Assembly: GCA_022885665.1 (NCBI GenBank)
Contig: JAGQDJ010000008.1
Location: forward strand, 230,658 to 294,657
Reading direction: 5' to 3'
Origin: Triops longicaudatus
Lineage: Eukaryota > Arthropoda > Branchiopoda > Notostraca > Triopsidae
Length of the DNA stretch: 64,000 nt
The notes under the pieces were generated by a model. That model had not been told where the DNA came from, did not search any database, and saw nothing but the letters and a program-made list of their open reading frames with translations. The position numbers and the translations under genes are program-made. This document shows positions 10,536 through 22,755 of this stretch, piece by piece; the first letter of the stretch is position 1; every line of letters begins with the position of its first letter.

Positions 10536-13500
10536 ATGGCGCAATCAAGGATACGAAACGTAAGTTAACTCATTTTTTCCACCAAAAAGTTCACAATCTA
10601 AAAGTTAAGCCTAAAAATTTCGGTTTGTTTTACGCCGGAAGAAACATTCTTTTTTAACAACTTACCAGTCCAAGTGATCCTTACTGTGTACCCGTGACAG
10701 AAATACCGGATTTTTGGCCTAAAAATACCTAGAGTTCACGCTCATACAGTTCAGCACTCGTAGTGCTCGCCATAGCGCCGTGAAATAGTGAACTGTTTGA
10801 TAGCAATACGCATCCCGGTAGGATTTTTAACGCACGGCAGCGGAGGCTTTTTTTCGTAGGTCAGCTGTAAAGTCACTCAAGTTTTTACGTCTTCTTTTTC
10901 TACCCGTTCCTTGAACTTGGTTTTTTGCTTCTCTCGACTTAAAAAAGTGAAACCGCTAGAGCGTAAGACAACATCTGTGAAACAGCACTTTTTATTTGTT
11001 AATTCTGAAAAACGGCCAAGTTTTCAGAATAAACATTCCAAAAATTCCTAAAACTACATAAAAAATAAGCGAGGTCATTATTGACAAGATAAGGAATTAT
11101 TTTTAAATCACAATCGAACGTATTTATTTCGCGTAAATTCTTCGCGTAAGCGTTCTTGATCAAAAACAGAAAATCAAAAGATAATTGAAGAACGTTTTTA
11201 TGAGCATCTTGGTTTGTTTAGCCAATCATATTCCATTAGTCATAATCATTTAAGCGTTGGCAAAGCTTTCCGTACTTTTTTTTCGATTTTTTGAAATAAG
11301 AAAAGCATTTCCCAATTGCACCCAATTTTTACAATATCTCGAAGCGTAACTATTCAGTCACTTCGGTCAGTTTTGGGGCTAAATCGCGTTAAATTTCAAT
11401 GTCGTTCTGAAGATGAGAGGGCGGAACTAAATAGACGTAAACCTGTTGCGTCTACCTCAATAATCCAACAGGTAGTCGGGAGGAGCAAATTTAGGTCAGT
11501 GCAGGTACGAACGGCATCCCCAGTAGGGCTACACACCGTTGTTAAAAGGCAAATGACCAGCAAACTTTGAGATACCGGGTAACGTGGTTTTGAGGTCAAA
11601 ACTGCGGTAACCCAAAAAGGAGGGCAAGGAAGTGGTTGTGGCTCCTCTTATAGCGCAGGTGAGCTTGGGGTCCCGGACCGAGATACGTAACTTTTGAAGG
11701 GCAAGTTGAAGGAAACGGGTCTTTTGCATTAACGATAGCCGCAAGCAAGAAGATCTGCGCAACTTTTTGGTTAACTAGGTCGAGGAACCAAGACGAGTCA
11801 ATACTGCCCCAAGCTACGTGTTCCGTTACTTCTCAAAGTTAAGGGAAAAACTATTTGCGATTGCTCACAACCAAGTGCCCAAACCAGGAAACCAGGAAGA
11901 GGCCCGCATATCCATCTTATCCGGCCCGCGGTGCTTGGACAAGAAACTATACCTTGTGTAATATAGCCGATTTGGGGTATTGAGCGCATACCAATCACAG
12001 TTCTTTACGAGTCAAATGCGATCTTCATTTTAAGAGGAATTATTATTGGACAATCTGTCTTTATTTTTTGGTTTAGTAATATCCGATTAAGTGTCTCAGT
12101 TTTGCTAAGTCCGACCCTGCTTTAAATAGTTTTTTTATTTTTTATATTTTTTGTTTTCACAGGCTCTGCGATTACTGGTCGTAGCAGTAGCTTTTCAACA
12201 ATGCATAGCTGACAAGGGAGCCGGTGGCAGTGCCTACAGTGCTCCAGCAAGTGGTTACGATGCTCCCTCGTATGGATACGGTGCTCCCGCTCCTTCCTAT
12301 GGAGCTCCTTCATCCGGCTACGGCGCTCCTTCTTCTGGCTACGGTGCTCCCTCCAAAGGCAAAGGTGACAAGGGTGGCGAAAAGAGCAAGGGTAAAGGCC
12401 AGTCCTACGAACCCGTCAAATACGGTGGCCCTATTGTCTACGCTGGCGAGAAACCACCCGTCATCTACTTCCCTCCTCCTCCTCCTCCTCCCGTAAGTGA
12501 AAAGCTCTAATTTCCATTATTTTTAGATTCCCTTAATTAGTCACACGCTATTTTCTCTCTTTATTCTCCTAAGTAATCCTACGCTGAATTCTTTTGTTTC
12601 GTCTCCAAAAACTTCTTCAAATTCTCCTAAATATTTACTAATTTCGCTTTCATTCACCAACACAGGAGAGCTACGAAAGCGGCAAAGGCAAAGGCAAGGG
12701 TGGCAAGGGAAAGGGAAGCAGTGGTAGCTACGGATACGGTGGTGGCTCCAGCTACAGCGAAGGAAAGGGAAAAGCTGCTCCTCCCGTGAAATACGTGCCT
12801 CTACCCCATCACGACTTGCCCGTCCTCATCTACCAATCTGACAGCCATCCCCCGGTCCACGTTGTCCACCCTCCTGCGGCCTCTTACGGATCTTCTTACT
12901 CCGCCCCCGCTCCCGCTTACAGCGCTCCCGCTGCTGGATATGACTCTGGTGCTGCCTATAGCGCTCCGGTCCCAACTTATGACGCTGGCGCTGCTTACAC
13001 TGCCCCTGCCCCGGCTTATGAAGCCCCAGCGCCCGCTGCGCCATCTTACGAAGCTCCTGCTGCCTACTCTGCCGGTGCTGCTGCTGGTTATGACGCTGCC
13101 CCTGCAAGCTACGAAGCTCCTGTCGCTGCATACCCTGCTCAGCCTGCTCCTGCCTACGAAGCTGGTAAGTTCTTAAATTGAAACAAAAGCTTCTAAAAAA
13201 GAAATAGGTCAATGTCAACAGGCATTTTGGCTACTATAGAGTACAGATGAAAATAAGTAAATCAATAACTAAGTAAATGCTTTCCATTTGTACAGCTCCT
13301 GCTGCTGATTACAACGCCGGTGCTTACCAAGCTGCACCTGCCGCTCCTGCTTACGAATACAGTGCCAGCCAAGTGACCGCTTACAACGCTGCTCCCGCTG
13401 CCCCTGCTTACGATGCTGGTAAGCACAGTAACTCAATCTAAATGTAAATATGTTTCTGACGCTTTTTAATTCCTTAGCCCCTGCCGCTTCCGCCTACAGC

Positions 13501-15504
13501 GGTGCTAGCAGTTACGAAGGTGGTTATGACCAACCCGCTCCAGTCTACGTCAACGCCCCTGCTGCGCCTGCTCCCGTCTACGTCAACCAACCCGATCCTT
13601 ACTACGCTCCTGCTTACCCTACTTCTAGCTACGGTGCCCCCAGCTCCGGCTACGGTGCTCCCAGCTCTGGCTATGGGGCTCCTAGCAAGAAGCCCAAGGG
13701 TGGATACGGCGCTCCTGAGAAATCCAAGGCCCCTAAGGCTCCTAAAGGCCAATACGGTTCTCCTAGCAAGTCCAAGGCTCCTACTTCCGAATACGGTTTG
13801 CCCAAGCTGCCTAAATTGAAGTTGCCCAAGCTGCCCAGCAAATCCAACGGCTATGCTGCTCCTAAGGCTCCCAAGGCTCCTAAAGCCCCTAAGGCTACTG
13901 GCTACCCCGCCCCCAAGGCTCCCAAGGCCGAGAAATCCAAGGGCAAAGGCAACTCTTACGAAGCTCCCGCTCCTCACATCATCTACGCTGGACACCCTCC
14001 CGTGCACGTATACCAACAGCCCCCGGTTTACGTCGTGCCCCAAGAAACCTACGGCGCTCCTGAGAAATCCAAGGGCAAAGGCAAGGGTGGTGACTCCTAC
14101 TCCGCCCCTAAATCTAAAGGCAAGGGAGGTGACAGCTACTCGGCTCCTAAATCCAAGGGCAAAGGCAATGATGGCTACGCTGCCCCTAAATCCAAGGGCA
14201 AGGGTAACTCTTACGGCGCTCCTGCTCCCTCTTATGGCGCTCCTTCCACAGGCTATGGCGCTCCTTCTTATGGCGCACCTGCTCCCTCTTATGGCGCACC
14301 CGCTCCCTCTTATGGCGCTCCCTCAACCGGCTACGGTGCTCCTTCTTCCGGCTACGGTGCTCCTTCTTCTGGCTACGGTGCTCCTAGCAAATCGAAATCT
14401 AAGGCACCCAAAGCACCCAAGGCTCCTAAAGGCTCTTACGGCGCTCCTTCAGTTTCCTTCAAGTCCAAGGCTCCTACCTACGTGCCCGCTCCCGAAGCCT
14501 ACCACAAGCCACCCATCATCATCTACCAAGGCGTCCGTCCCCCGGTCCACGTCTACCAAGCTCCTGAACACCAAGCTCCCGCTTATTCTGCTCCCGCACC
14601 CGTCAGCTCTTACTCCAGCGGTGGATATGATGCCCAACCGGCTTATGGTGCCCAAGACGCTTACGGTGCCCAGACCACTGCCTACAGCAACGGAGGATAT
14701 GAAGCCCAGCCCATTGCCCCTGCTCACGAGCCATCTTACAATACTGGCTATGATGCTGCGCCCGCTTCTTACTCTGCTGGTGGCTACGAAGCCGAACAAG
14801 GCTACTCCAACGGAGGTTACGATGGCCAGGCTGCTGCCCAAGCCCCGGTTTACAACCCTGAACCAGCTCCCGTCTACAATGCTGGAGCTTCTTATGAAGG
14901 TGGTTTAGCCAGTGGCGCTGCTTATGAACAATCGGAAGGCGGATACCAACAAGAGCAACAAGGATACCAAGAATCGAGCCAAGCTGGACACGATGACGGT
15001 TACCACGGCGAACAAGCCTACCAACCCCAGTACCAAGGCTATGAACAACAGCAATACGAACCCTTGCCCCAGAATGCTGCCTACACCAGCGGACCTTCGT
15101 ACGACCAGAACGGTGCTTACAGCAACGCTGCTCCTGCTGGTAATTTATTATAGAAATAGCATAACTCTGTTGCTCATTTTGTGTACTATTGCTCTATAGC
15201 GCAACCTGCCCCCGTTGCTGCCAACTACGAAGCTGCCCCCCAGGCTGCTCCTCAACAAGCTGATTGGCAACCACTGAACAACCCTCCCCAAGCCTACGCT
15301 GCCCAAGGCTATGCTGCCCAACCTCAGCAACCAGCGGCACCCGCTGCCGACAGCTACAAACGCGGTGGCAAGTCGAACGATGTTTCAGGTGTGGAAGTCG
15401 CTCCCAGTGACGCTGCAGTTGAGGCCCAACCGGTTGAAGTGAAGGCTGAGGAAGCAGTGCAAGACGCTGTGCCCACTGCCGCTGCACCCGCTGCAGCTGC
15501 GTAA
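10536..15504 (+). CDS. secreted YGAP-repeat structural protein (cuticle/resilin-like), 6 exons
   Basis: Exons 10536-10559, 12163-12492, 12666-13164, 13296-13418, 13478-15139 and 15200-15504 join in phase to 980 residues. Exon 1 plus the start of exon 2 gives a signal peptide (MAQSRIRN, then ALRLLVVAVAFQQCIA). The mature protein is built of Tyr-Gly-Ala-Pro-Ser and Tyr-X-Ala-Pro units, lysine-rich KSKGKG and KAPKAPK blocks and Gln/Tyr-rich stretches. A longer motif with PPVHV(Y/V) recurs in exons 3 and 5 (about 12845, 14000 and 14540), with a relative, KPPVIYFPP, in exon 2. I see no Rebers-Riddiford chitin-binding domain. Tyrosine/proline repeats of this kind occur in resilin-like, eggshell and adhesive proteins, where tyrosines can be cross-linked. 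An extracellular matrix or cuticle role is inferred. The start is supported by the TATA box and the signal peptide. Confidence 0.88.
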
Positions 15505-15870
15505 ATAACCCTGACGCTTTAAGATAACGAGAAAGAATGACACACAGACTGAGTGACTATTTCTTAATTTATTACGACTTACGACACAATCCGTTTCCCA
15601 CGTGCGGGTTGTGATTGCCATCATACCCCTTCTTCACCGTCCCCATATGACTCGTTGGTGACTGATTTCCCTTTTTGTTTCTAATGTTCTTTTAACTGTC
15701 CAGTAGCTTGAAGGGATGTTTTCCGTATGGAACACACGGATGCTTCCTGCTCTAGTGCAATTTTTCAGTGTACTGTATATAAACATGTTGGACAGGGGCG
15801 CGGAGTATTTTGCGGACGTTAACCATAGTCCGTGGAATCGTGTCAGTTCCCTGTATTATTTAATATTACT

Positions 15871-15876
15871 ATTAAA
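15871..15876 (+). terminator. candidate variant poly(A) signal (ATTAAA), YGAP-repeat gene
   Basis: The first ATTAAA/AATAAA-type hexamer downstream of the stop codon, about 370 bp after it. No canonical AATAAA occurs before it. Confidence 0.4.
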
Positions 15877-16736
15877 ATAGGTTTCCTACTCTCCTTAATT
15901 TGTTGTTTGACCCACTATTCTATTCTTCACCATCGTACACGGAAAGAAAAATCTGACTTTTTTGGGGAAAAAACCCTTCCCAGGAAAAAAAGTACATTCT
16001 TTGTTTAAAAACAATCTAGCAGTGTGGGCTTCTGTGGATAGGAAGCGAAACCTGGTCTTGTGCTCAACCTTTTCTGAATCAAAGTTATGAAAGGAGTAAG
16101 GTATACCTCGTTGTAAGGCCCGTGGCCACTTTCGATGTACTTTTTTTGTATTTTTCCAATGCTTAACTTAAATGGTGACTTAGAATACAAACGATAAATC
16201 TACTGTCAAACATTCGTTTTGTTTCACCAAAGTCTTTAGACACCTCCACCGGCATTATACAATCTGCGGAGAATTCTGTACAGATAAAAATCATCGAAAA
16301 GTTTACGAAAAACGACGGTTTTGATTTAAAATTTCCTTTAAAATAAGCGGGCCATCAAAGCTCTTAAAGCTGATGCTAATTAAAACGAAAAGGATCTAAT
16401 AATATTATATAGAGGAGACTCGGGGGAAAAGAAACATTTCGCGCTTTTGCGTCTTCCTTCTGAATATTGCTTTAACATAAATGCAGTGACAAGAACATCT
16501 TCGCAAGTTTTATTTTTCAATAAAATTGAAATTTCCTCCATGGTTATTCATATAAGAAAGAAATAAAAGATACATATTGCAGAAATATTTAAGATAGATT
16601 GAATGCATTCGGTGACTTCTCGTATGCGTTTACTTGAACACGGAAAATCCGCACGGATTAACAGTAAATTAGCTTTATTACTTTCCCATCAATAAGGCCG
16701 TAAAACGAAGCAAATCGATTAATTAATATTGAACGT

Positions 16737-16742
16737 TTTATT
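16737..16742 (-). terminator. candidate poly(A) signal, Spaetzle-like gene
   Basis: AATAAA on the minus strand about 145 bp downstream of the Spaetzle-like stop codon. Confidence 0.55.
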
Positions 16743-16884
16743 CTATTACACATGGCAAAATCTCGGTAAGTGCAAAATAAAATCAATCAAAACAAAACGT
16801 ATCACAGTTTAACCAAGGAGTGCATCGTAATAAACATCAACTACGGGCTTTGGCAGTTTTCCTTATACGCAGTGAGAATCATAA

Positions 16885-19576
16885 TCATACAAGCTTGTTA
16901 GTCTCAACGTGACAATTACAGCTAGTGGGAAACTTGAAGACAGTCATAACCGGACATCCAAGGAGATTCTCTTGATCCATAGCGATCAGCGAATGAAAAC
17001 TGTATCGTTGCACACATCTCGACTTCCTGCCGCAATCAGTGTATCCCCTACAAACGCCATCTGGCTTGCGACAAACGTCCACCGCCAATCGCTGAACGAA
17101 TTCATCTGTTTGTATTATAACCATCCATCGTCCTCTCCTATCCTTAGCCAAAGCTGGGCGAACAAATCGCGGCTCGGAGTCACAAGCCGATTCTTTGGTA
17201 TAAGCTGCCCATGACCACGGTTGCGCATCTTTGCTGAAACGCGAAAAATTTGCGTACACCAGCGCAGGTCCTTTTCCCCCCAATGCTTCAAAATCTTCCG
17301 GTATTTCCACGTACATTTGCTTTATCTTGTCCCGACATCTCTCGGCCACTTCTCGCGTAAAAGATCTAACAGTAAAAGTATTTTCAAAAGTTACATAATA
17401 GTGGCAGTAGATGGCGCAATGTGGATGGAACAATTGGACAGAAAGCGAGAAAAATACGAAAAAAATCCAAAAATCAACAACAAATGTAAATGAAAACAGT
17501 CAATGAAAATCGATGCTGATTACTTTGGACCCGAGTCTCTTGTACTACTAAAAAGGTATTAATTGGCAAAATTTAACAAAATAAGTAACAAAGTAATATT
17601 CAGCTTCAAGGTGGTGCAAAATTTTGACAACTTACTTGGGATATTTCTCGGTCATGGAGCAATAGCCCATATCGTTACTTGCTCCACAATCGAGAGCAAG
17701 TTTGCTGGGCAAAGTAGCGAGCTGGTTACGTTGGTTCGAAAAAAGAGAAGCTTGAATAGCGTCAGGTCTTGAGTCATTCAGTGATTTATTTGGTAAGTCG
17801 ACCGCTCTCGCAAAAACATTCGGAAATCCACCGGGTGGAATTAAATTGTTCGGCACTGGAAACGAACTTACCGAAAGATTTCTTAAGCCATTTTCCGCTA
17901 GATGTCGTGGCACCGTTATGCTCTGAGTTTGGGTGACAAACTGCGACGTAGGGAGAAATCCACTTTGGACTCTGGGAGGTTGCGAATTGTGGACAACATT
18001 TACGTTAGAAGAAGGTAACAATGGACGGTTAACAGACGCTACTGGAGTTAGAAACTGCGCCGGTGAAGCTGGGCCAACTTGCGAGTTTGGAAACGAAGCT
18101 TGCTGACGAGGATCAGCACTTGTGGTTTCCGCAAATAAAACCGGACGAATTGGGGCTAAGCTGTTCTTATTGTTCACATCTTGGGTAGGTCTTGGCACGG
18201 TCGGCGAAGGTTGAGTCAAAAGTGGGGCCGAGCCTATTAGAGGTGGTTGTTGACCCAAATTGGCAGCGAATGGCAAGGCTAGAGGTCGATTAGAATTGTC
18301 TGGTCGTGAGTTCTGGAGAATCTGAACCGGTCTAAATATAGTCCTTTCTGCTGAAGGTGCGGTGTTCCTCCGGGTTTCGATAGGCCTAGGTGGTTGGAGG
18401 ATATTAGATGGAGAAAAGGGAGCGCGGCCGAACACTTGAGGTAATCGAAATCCGGTTGGTGCGCCTTGGTTTTGAGCCAAAATTGATGGAAAGCTTGTGA
18501 CGCAGCTACACACGAAGAGAACGAGCTGTGAGGAGAAATGAAAGGAAAAGAAGTATCATTGAACCACGAGATTAATGGACAATCGAACTAGGAATCACTA
18601 ATGAATCACGAACGAGAGTAATAGTAACAGTACTGAATGTAGCAATTGGTAATAAATACCATTATTAAGCTTTGAAAATATAAATATTTCAACGTTTTTA
18701 CTGTATAGCATAATTCCGATTTCAGGTTAATTTCCAAAAATCTGAAATCGGAATTATTCTCTTCAATAACTTTCTGATTTTTCGCTTCTATCAAAAGTTG
18801 TAAAAGGAACCAAAGGAATGCAGAAACGCGAAGAGCTTAATTTCATTGTTAACATTAGAAACTGGTTCACGGGCAGAAACCTTCGATTTATCGGTCAGTT
18901 CAAAGGCTCGCTGTTCGGATGGAAATTGAGATACGTATCTTTAGACGTACAAATGTAGGACAGACAAGATGAAAAAAGGTCAAACCAATAGGAAATTGGT
19001 CCGGGTGGGTAACTTTCTTCTACTTTTTTAGTCGTGGTTTACCGTGCGCTTTCACGAACGGTGCCAAGTAAACCGGTGCATGCATTGTCAAGTATGAAGC
19101 GAGTTGGAATGGTATAGACAGGTCGTGCAGGTTTGCAACTGGAAAGCCCTTTTCCATGCTTCAGAACAAAAGAATTATAGCCAAATCTGTACAATTCCGT
19201 GTAGATTGAACACCATGATAATCTTCGTGATCTAATTTTTTAGTGAGCATTGCTAGAATAGCTAGAAATTAATAGGATATCCAACAGAAAAACTTAATAT
19301 TTTGTCTTTTAAGAATTCTTTCTTTTTTTAATAAATAACTAAATAAATCCTTCGCTTCTCAGTGTTTGAGCATTTACAGTAAGCTTCGAAGTGTTCTAAA
19401 TTATGGCATTTTAATTTTCAAAAAATCGCAAAATGGAACGAAGGAAAGAAATTTAAATTGTTTTCCTTTCACCCTGAGCGCAATATTACGTTGACTTCAT
19501 ATACTCAAAAGTAAAATGTGAAGATGTGAACAAAACTTCACCGTGCGATTAAATACTTTCATACCTGAAACTTCAT
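16885..19576 (-). CDS. Spaetzle-like cystine-knot cytokine (Toll ligand family), 3 exons
   Basis: Exons (minus) 19576-19565, 18525-17636 and 17365-16885 join in phase to 460 residues. Exon 1 encodes only MKFQ; with exon 2 it forms a signal peptide (MKFQLVLFVCSCVTSFPSI). Residues about 20-295 are a Pro/Asn/Ser/Gln-rich, low-complexity pro-region. The C-terminal domain (about 362-455) is the Spaetzle neurotrophin-like knot: an opening Cys and FVRPALA, then W..I, Q....VC, RCVQRYSFHSLIAMD and FKFPTSCNCHV, with eight cysteines. Spaetzle proteins are secreted proproteins cleaved to release a disulfide-linked dimer that activates Toll receptors in patterning and immunity. Which of the spz1-6 subgroups it belongs to is unclear. 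Intron 1 (about 1 kb) carries a perfect inverted repeat. Confidence 0.9.
18710..18757. repeat. perfect 16-bp inverted repeat with 16-nt loop
   Basis: ATAATTCCGATTTCAG (18710-18725) is the exact reverse complement of CTGAAATCGGAATTAT (18742-18757). It lies in intron 1 of the Spaetzle-like gene. Confidence 0.9.
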
Positions 19577-21373
19577 TTGGCTAACTATCCCAGTGTTCTA
19601 TGCAAAACAGTTTAACTTCGCACCAACACTCGCACTGCATTAATTGTTTTAGATACTAGCACTTGTAAGTCAGAACCCTTTAACTACAATACTTGCTGTT
19701 TCGAAAAACGTCCAACACTATTAGTAATCTTTCGTTTCACGGCTTGCTGCACACGGACTGCACTACAGTTTCTAACTTGATTCCCCGCCTTTTTAGTAGG
19801 AACATAGTGCCGTGCGAATGCCGAGGTTCACGCCTTGGATAACACGAAAGCTTTTACACAAGCTAAACAGATTTCTAAGCCCATCGTTACCAGAAGTCAA
19901 GCCTCGGCTTAGCAGCACGCGTTTCCCCGAAGTTTCGACCTCCCTCATAGTAAACGTGTCAATCCAGGCAATACCTTCACAGGGTAAATGAGGACAACTT
20001 CATATACAAAAAGCGGGAACCCACGATGCTTTCTACAAACAATGCCCCTGGCTGTCAATAGTTACGTAGGCGCACGACAAATAATAGACGATAGACTGGT
20101 TGCTCACAAGGGTGCTTCTTTAACACATTTAACACGATTTTGTTTGGTAGGTCGCCTGCAAATATGCTACTTGAAATACTAGGACTACAGTAGTGTTTGA
20201 CCTACTGAAGGTAAACCGAAACGTATAATTTTTATTATTTTGCAAATCTCACACTTGAGTTTGGCACAACCGTCGTGTCATAAAGCTTTTTCTCTTCAGT
20301 TAAAATGTATTGCGTTTGCTGCCAACAATCCGGAAACATTTTTGCAGTGGATTACACCCACGTGTATTTTTCCTGTGTTCACTTTGGCGGAGGATGGCAT
20401 TCCGGAAGACTTCTGTGTCTTCGTTCCTGTGTCCGGATCGGAAAAGAGGCCAGATTGTAGAAAGTTTTAAATTGACTCATAATACATGCTTTGCTTTGTC
20501 TATTTGCTGGTATCAAATTTCACTTGCGGCATTGGGTGTAATTGAAAGGAAAGTTTCTTCCGTGTGAGAAACGAAACGTCTTTGTCCAAAGGGTTTGTGT
20601 GCGTAATGGGGAAAGTTAGTAAGAGAAGAGTTATGTCAGTGACATCGAAATGGCTACATGGCGTGACATAGTTGCGGAACCGCCCAAACAGTCACAATGA
20701 GCCCGTACTTCGTGAACTCATCCGCCCAGAAAACACAGAAAGTTGAAATGCAATCCTTGTCGACTCATTCATTGTCTATCAATTAAGTTAGCGACGAAAA
20801 AGATCTGCCGTCTTTTTGTTGATTTTTTTAATTTATTTATTTTTTAAATAGCTCGTGATGGTCATAACCTTCTTTAAGGGACGAAATTCTCACGTAAATT
20901 ATGCACACTGTATCTATTCAAGCGGAAAAACACAGGCAAATAGTAAACTTTAAGGATAAGAGATTGTACGATAGTCGATTGCATAATTTTTCAGAAACTG
21001 ATCATTCCAATAAACTAAGTTAGTTTTAATTCAAATAATTAAATTGATTCGAATGAATCTTGAACGGTGGTCACATTCAAACCAGATTCAATTCTGATTT
21101 TTAAATATTTTGCTCAGAACAAAAGCGAAACAATAGTTTCGGCAATAAGTTCAAAATTAATAAGTCCTGGGATAGTTTTTAGCCTTAACTTTTGGGCCGT
21201 TTTAAAGACTATATGTATTTATTTATTTATTTCAAATTCTGTTTAAAAATATTCATGACGTCAATTGGAGCAGAATCCGCGCGGTGTTCTTCGCGCGCTT
21301 TGTATGTCTGCCCTCTGGTGGGAAAAGCTTCTAGATGCCTTTGGGTTTTTGGCTTGCACGGAGTTGGGTTTGA
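19577..21373. other. divergent intergenic region, Spaetzle-like and NSMCE4
   Basis: About 1.8 kb between two divergently transcribed genes; both promoters should lie here. No TATA box is evident near either start. A CTCF-like motif sits at 21310-21321. The open frames in 19988-20567 overlap one another and have no family resemblance. Confidence 0.5.
21310..21321 (-). promoter_or_regulatory. CTCF-like insulator motif
   Basis: The minus strand reads CCACCAGAGGGC followed by AG, a full match to the CTCF core consensus CCASYAGRKGGC. It lies 53 bp upstream of the NSMCE4 start, between divergent genes, a typical boundary position. A single motif match is suggestive only. Confidence 0.45.
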
Positions 21374-22755
21374 ATGTCAGTAGAAATGACTAAAGGGAAA
21401 GACGACCAAAACAATGATGAGAGACGAGGTAGAAAGGAAGGTAGAGATGGACCCTCTCAAGAGAGTGCCACCTCAAAAATTAATAAGTATGAATTACGGA
21501 GAGATCTTAGTGAAATGCTGGAGAAAACGATAGGTATGTTCAAGTTCTAATATTCTCTCCCTGACTATTTTAATTTATTGTTTCGCTTTAGATGAACAAG
21601 AAAGGTTACTCGATCTCCAAGAATGTAGGCTAAAAGAGCGTCTGAAAGAGATTGACACAAATTTCAAGAAAGGTGATTTCAAATCATTCTTATCTCTCGA
21701 CCCCTACGATTTATTTTATTATTATTGTTATTTGTATTCTCAGTGAAAGATACGTCAAACGGGCTGATCGATTGCAAGATAGTTTCTGTGGCTTCAAACG
21801 TATGCAGAGAGCAATCTAAGCAACTTTCCTCCGGCTCGTGGACTTACCGTTCGGGGGATGTGGATGACACTATTGTAAACAAAACGAATACTTCATATAA
21901 ATACTAAATAATGCATTTTCTGTCCAGCTGTGCTTTTATAACGAGCACGAAGCTTTGGATACCGGCCTTTCCTTGTCAGGCTTCCAGCGTTTGCAGAAAG
22001 ATGCGACTTCACTCTTGGCTAAGCAAGTTCCTGCTTTTTGGCCCATTTTCGGTTCCTTTGACCCAGGTGAAAGACCAGAGGTTGAAAAGAGACAGAGACA
22101 AGCTCGACGAAGAGATCCCAACTCAATTGAGTTAACCCAGCCTGAACAGGTGTTTCATTCCAAAAACTAAAAATATATACCTTACCTTGTTTTCCCGCCA
22201 AAACCAGCTTACGGAGGCAATCGACAAAAGCGCAGGGGGGGAGACGATTGTAGAGTACATAAATCGAAAGCTCGAGACTTTGTATATTAAACACGACAAG
22301 AAACCTATTTCCTACTTTGACTTCGTGTTACACCCCACTTCCTTTGCCCAGACGGTTGAAAACATATTTCACGTAGCATTTCTTGTTAAAGATTTCAAAG
22401 TTAAGTTATGCATGGGTAAGTTACGTCAAGGCCCTTTTTTTTTCCTACATGAAATTTAATCGTTTTTACAAAACACATTGGTTTGTGCCTAGGACCTGAT
22501 GAACTTCCTTACATTGAGCCTGTGAAGAAGCATAAAAACAGAAAAGATGAATCCGATGGGAGAGAACGAACCCAGTTTATTATGACAATTTGTCACGAAG
22601 AGTGGGAGGTATACTGTTGCCGCAAACTTTCACAATTTTAAAACCGAAAAAATCTTTTTCTTTAGCTACTGGTAAAAGCGTATGGCATTAAGGAACCTTT
22701 GCTGAATTTCCCTGCTGTGAGCCCTACGCAGTCTCAACGAAGCAAAACTCATTGA
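21374..22755 (+). CDS. NSMCE4A: SMC5/6 complex kleisin subunit Nse4 (NSMCE4), 7 exons
   Basis: Exons 21374-21533, 21592-21672, 21744-21874, 21928-22149, 22209-22425, 22493-22608 and 22666-22755 join in phase to 338 residues. The ATG directly follows an in-frame TGA, which fixes the start; a second in-frame ATG lies four codons later. The C-terminal half carries the Nse4 signature around YFDFVLHPTSFAQTVENIFH, followed by VAFLVKDF and a terminal winged-helix-like segment (RTQFIMTICHEEW). The N-terminal half has the KYELRRDL kleisin-type helix. Nse4 bridges the SMC5 and SMC6 heads and acts in DNA repair and chromosome segregation. Family length is about 300-400 residues, so the model looks complete. 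Introns are 50-80 bp. Confidence 0.92.

Larger units (their letters stand above)
15505..16884. other. intergenic region between convergent genes
   Basis: Holds the 3' flank of the YGAP-repeat gene (ATTAAA at 15871) and of the Spaetzle-like gene (AATAAA on the minus strand at 16737-16742). No coding exon is supportable here. Confidence 0.5.

Noticed and set aside
13474..14043. 189-residue antisense frame over the YGAP gene
   Set aside because: It is a mirror of the repetitive coding strand; biased codons leave it open. It has no start or splice context of its own.
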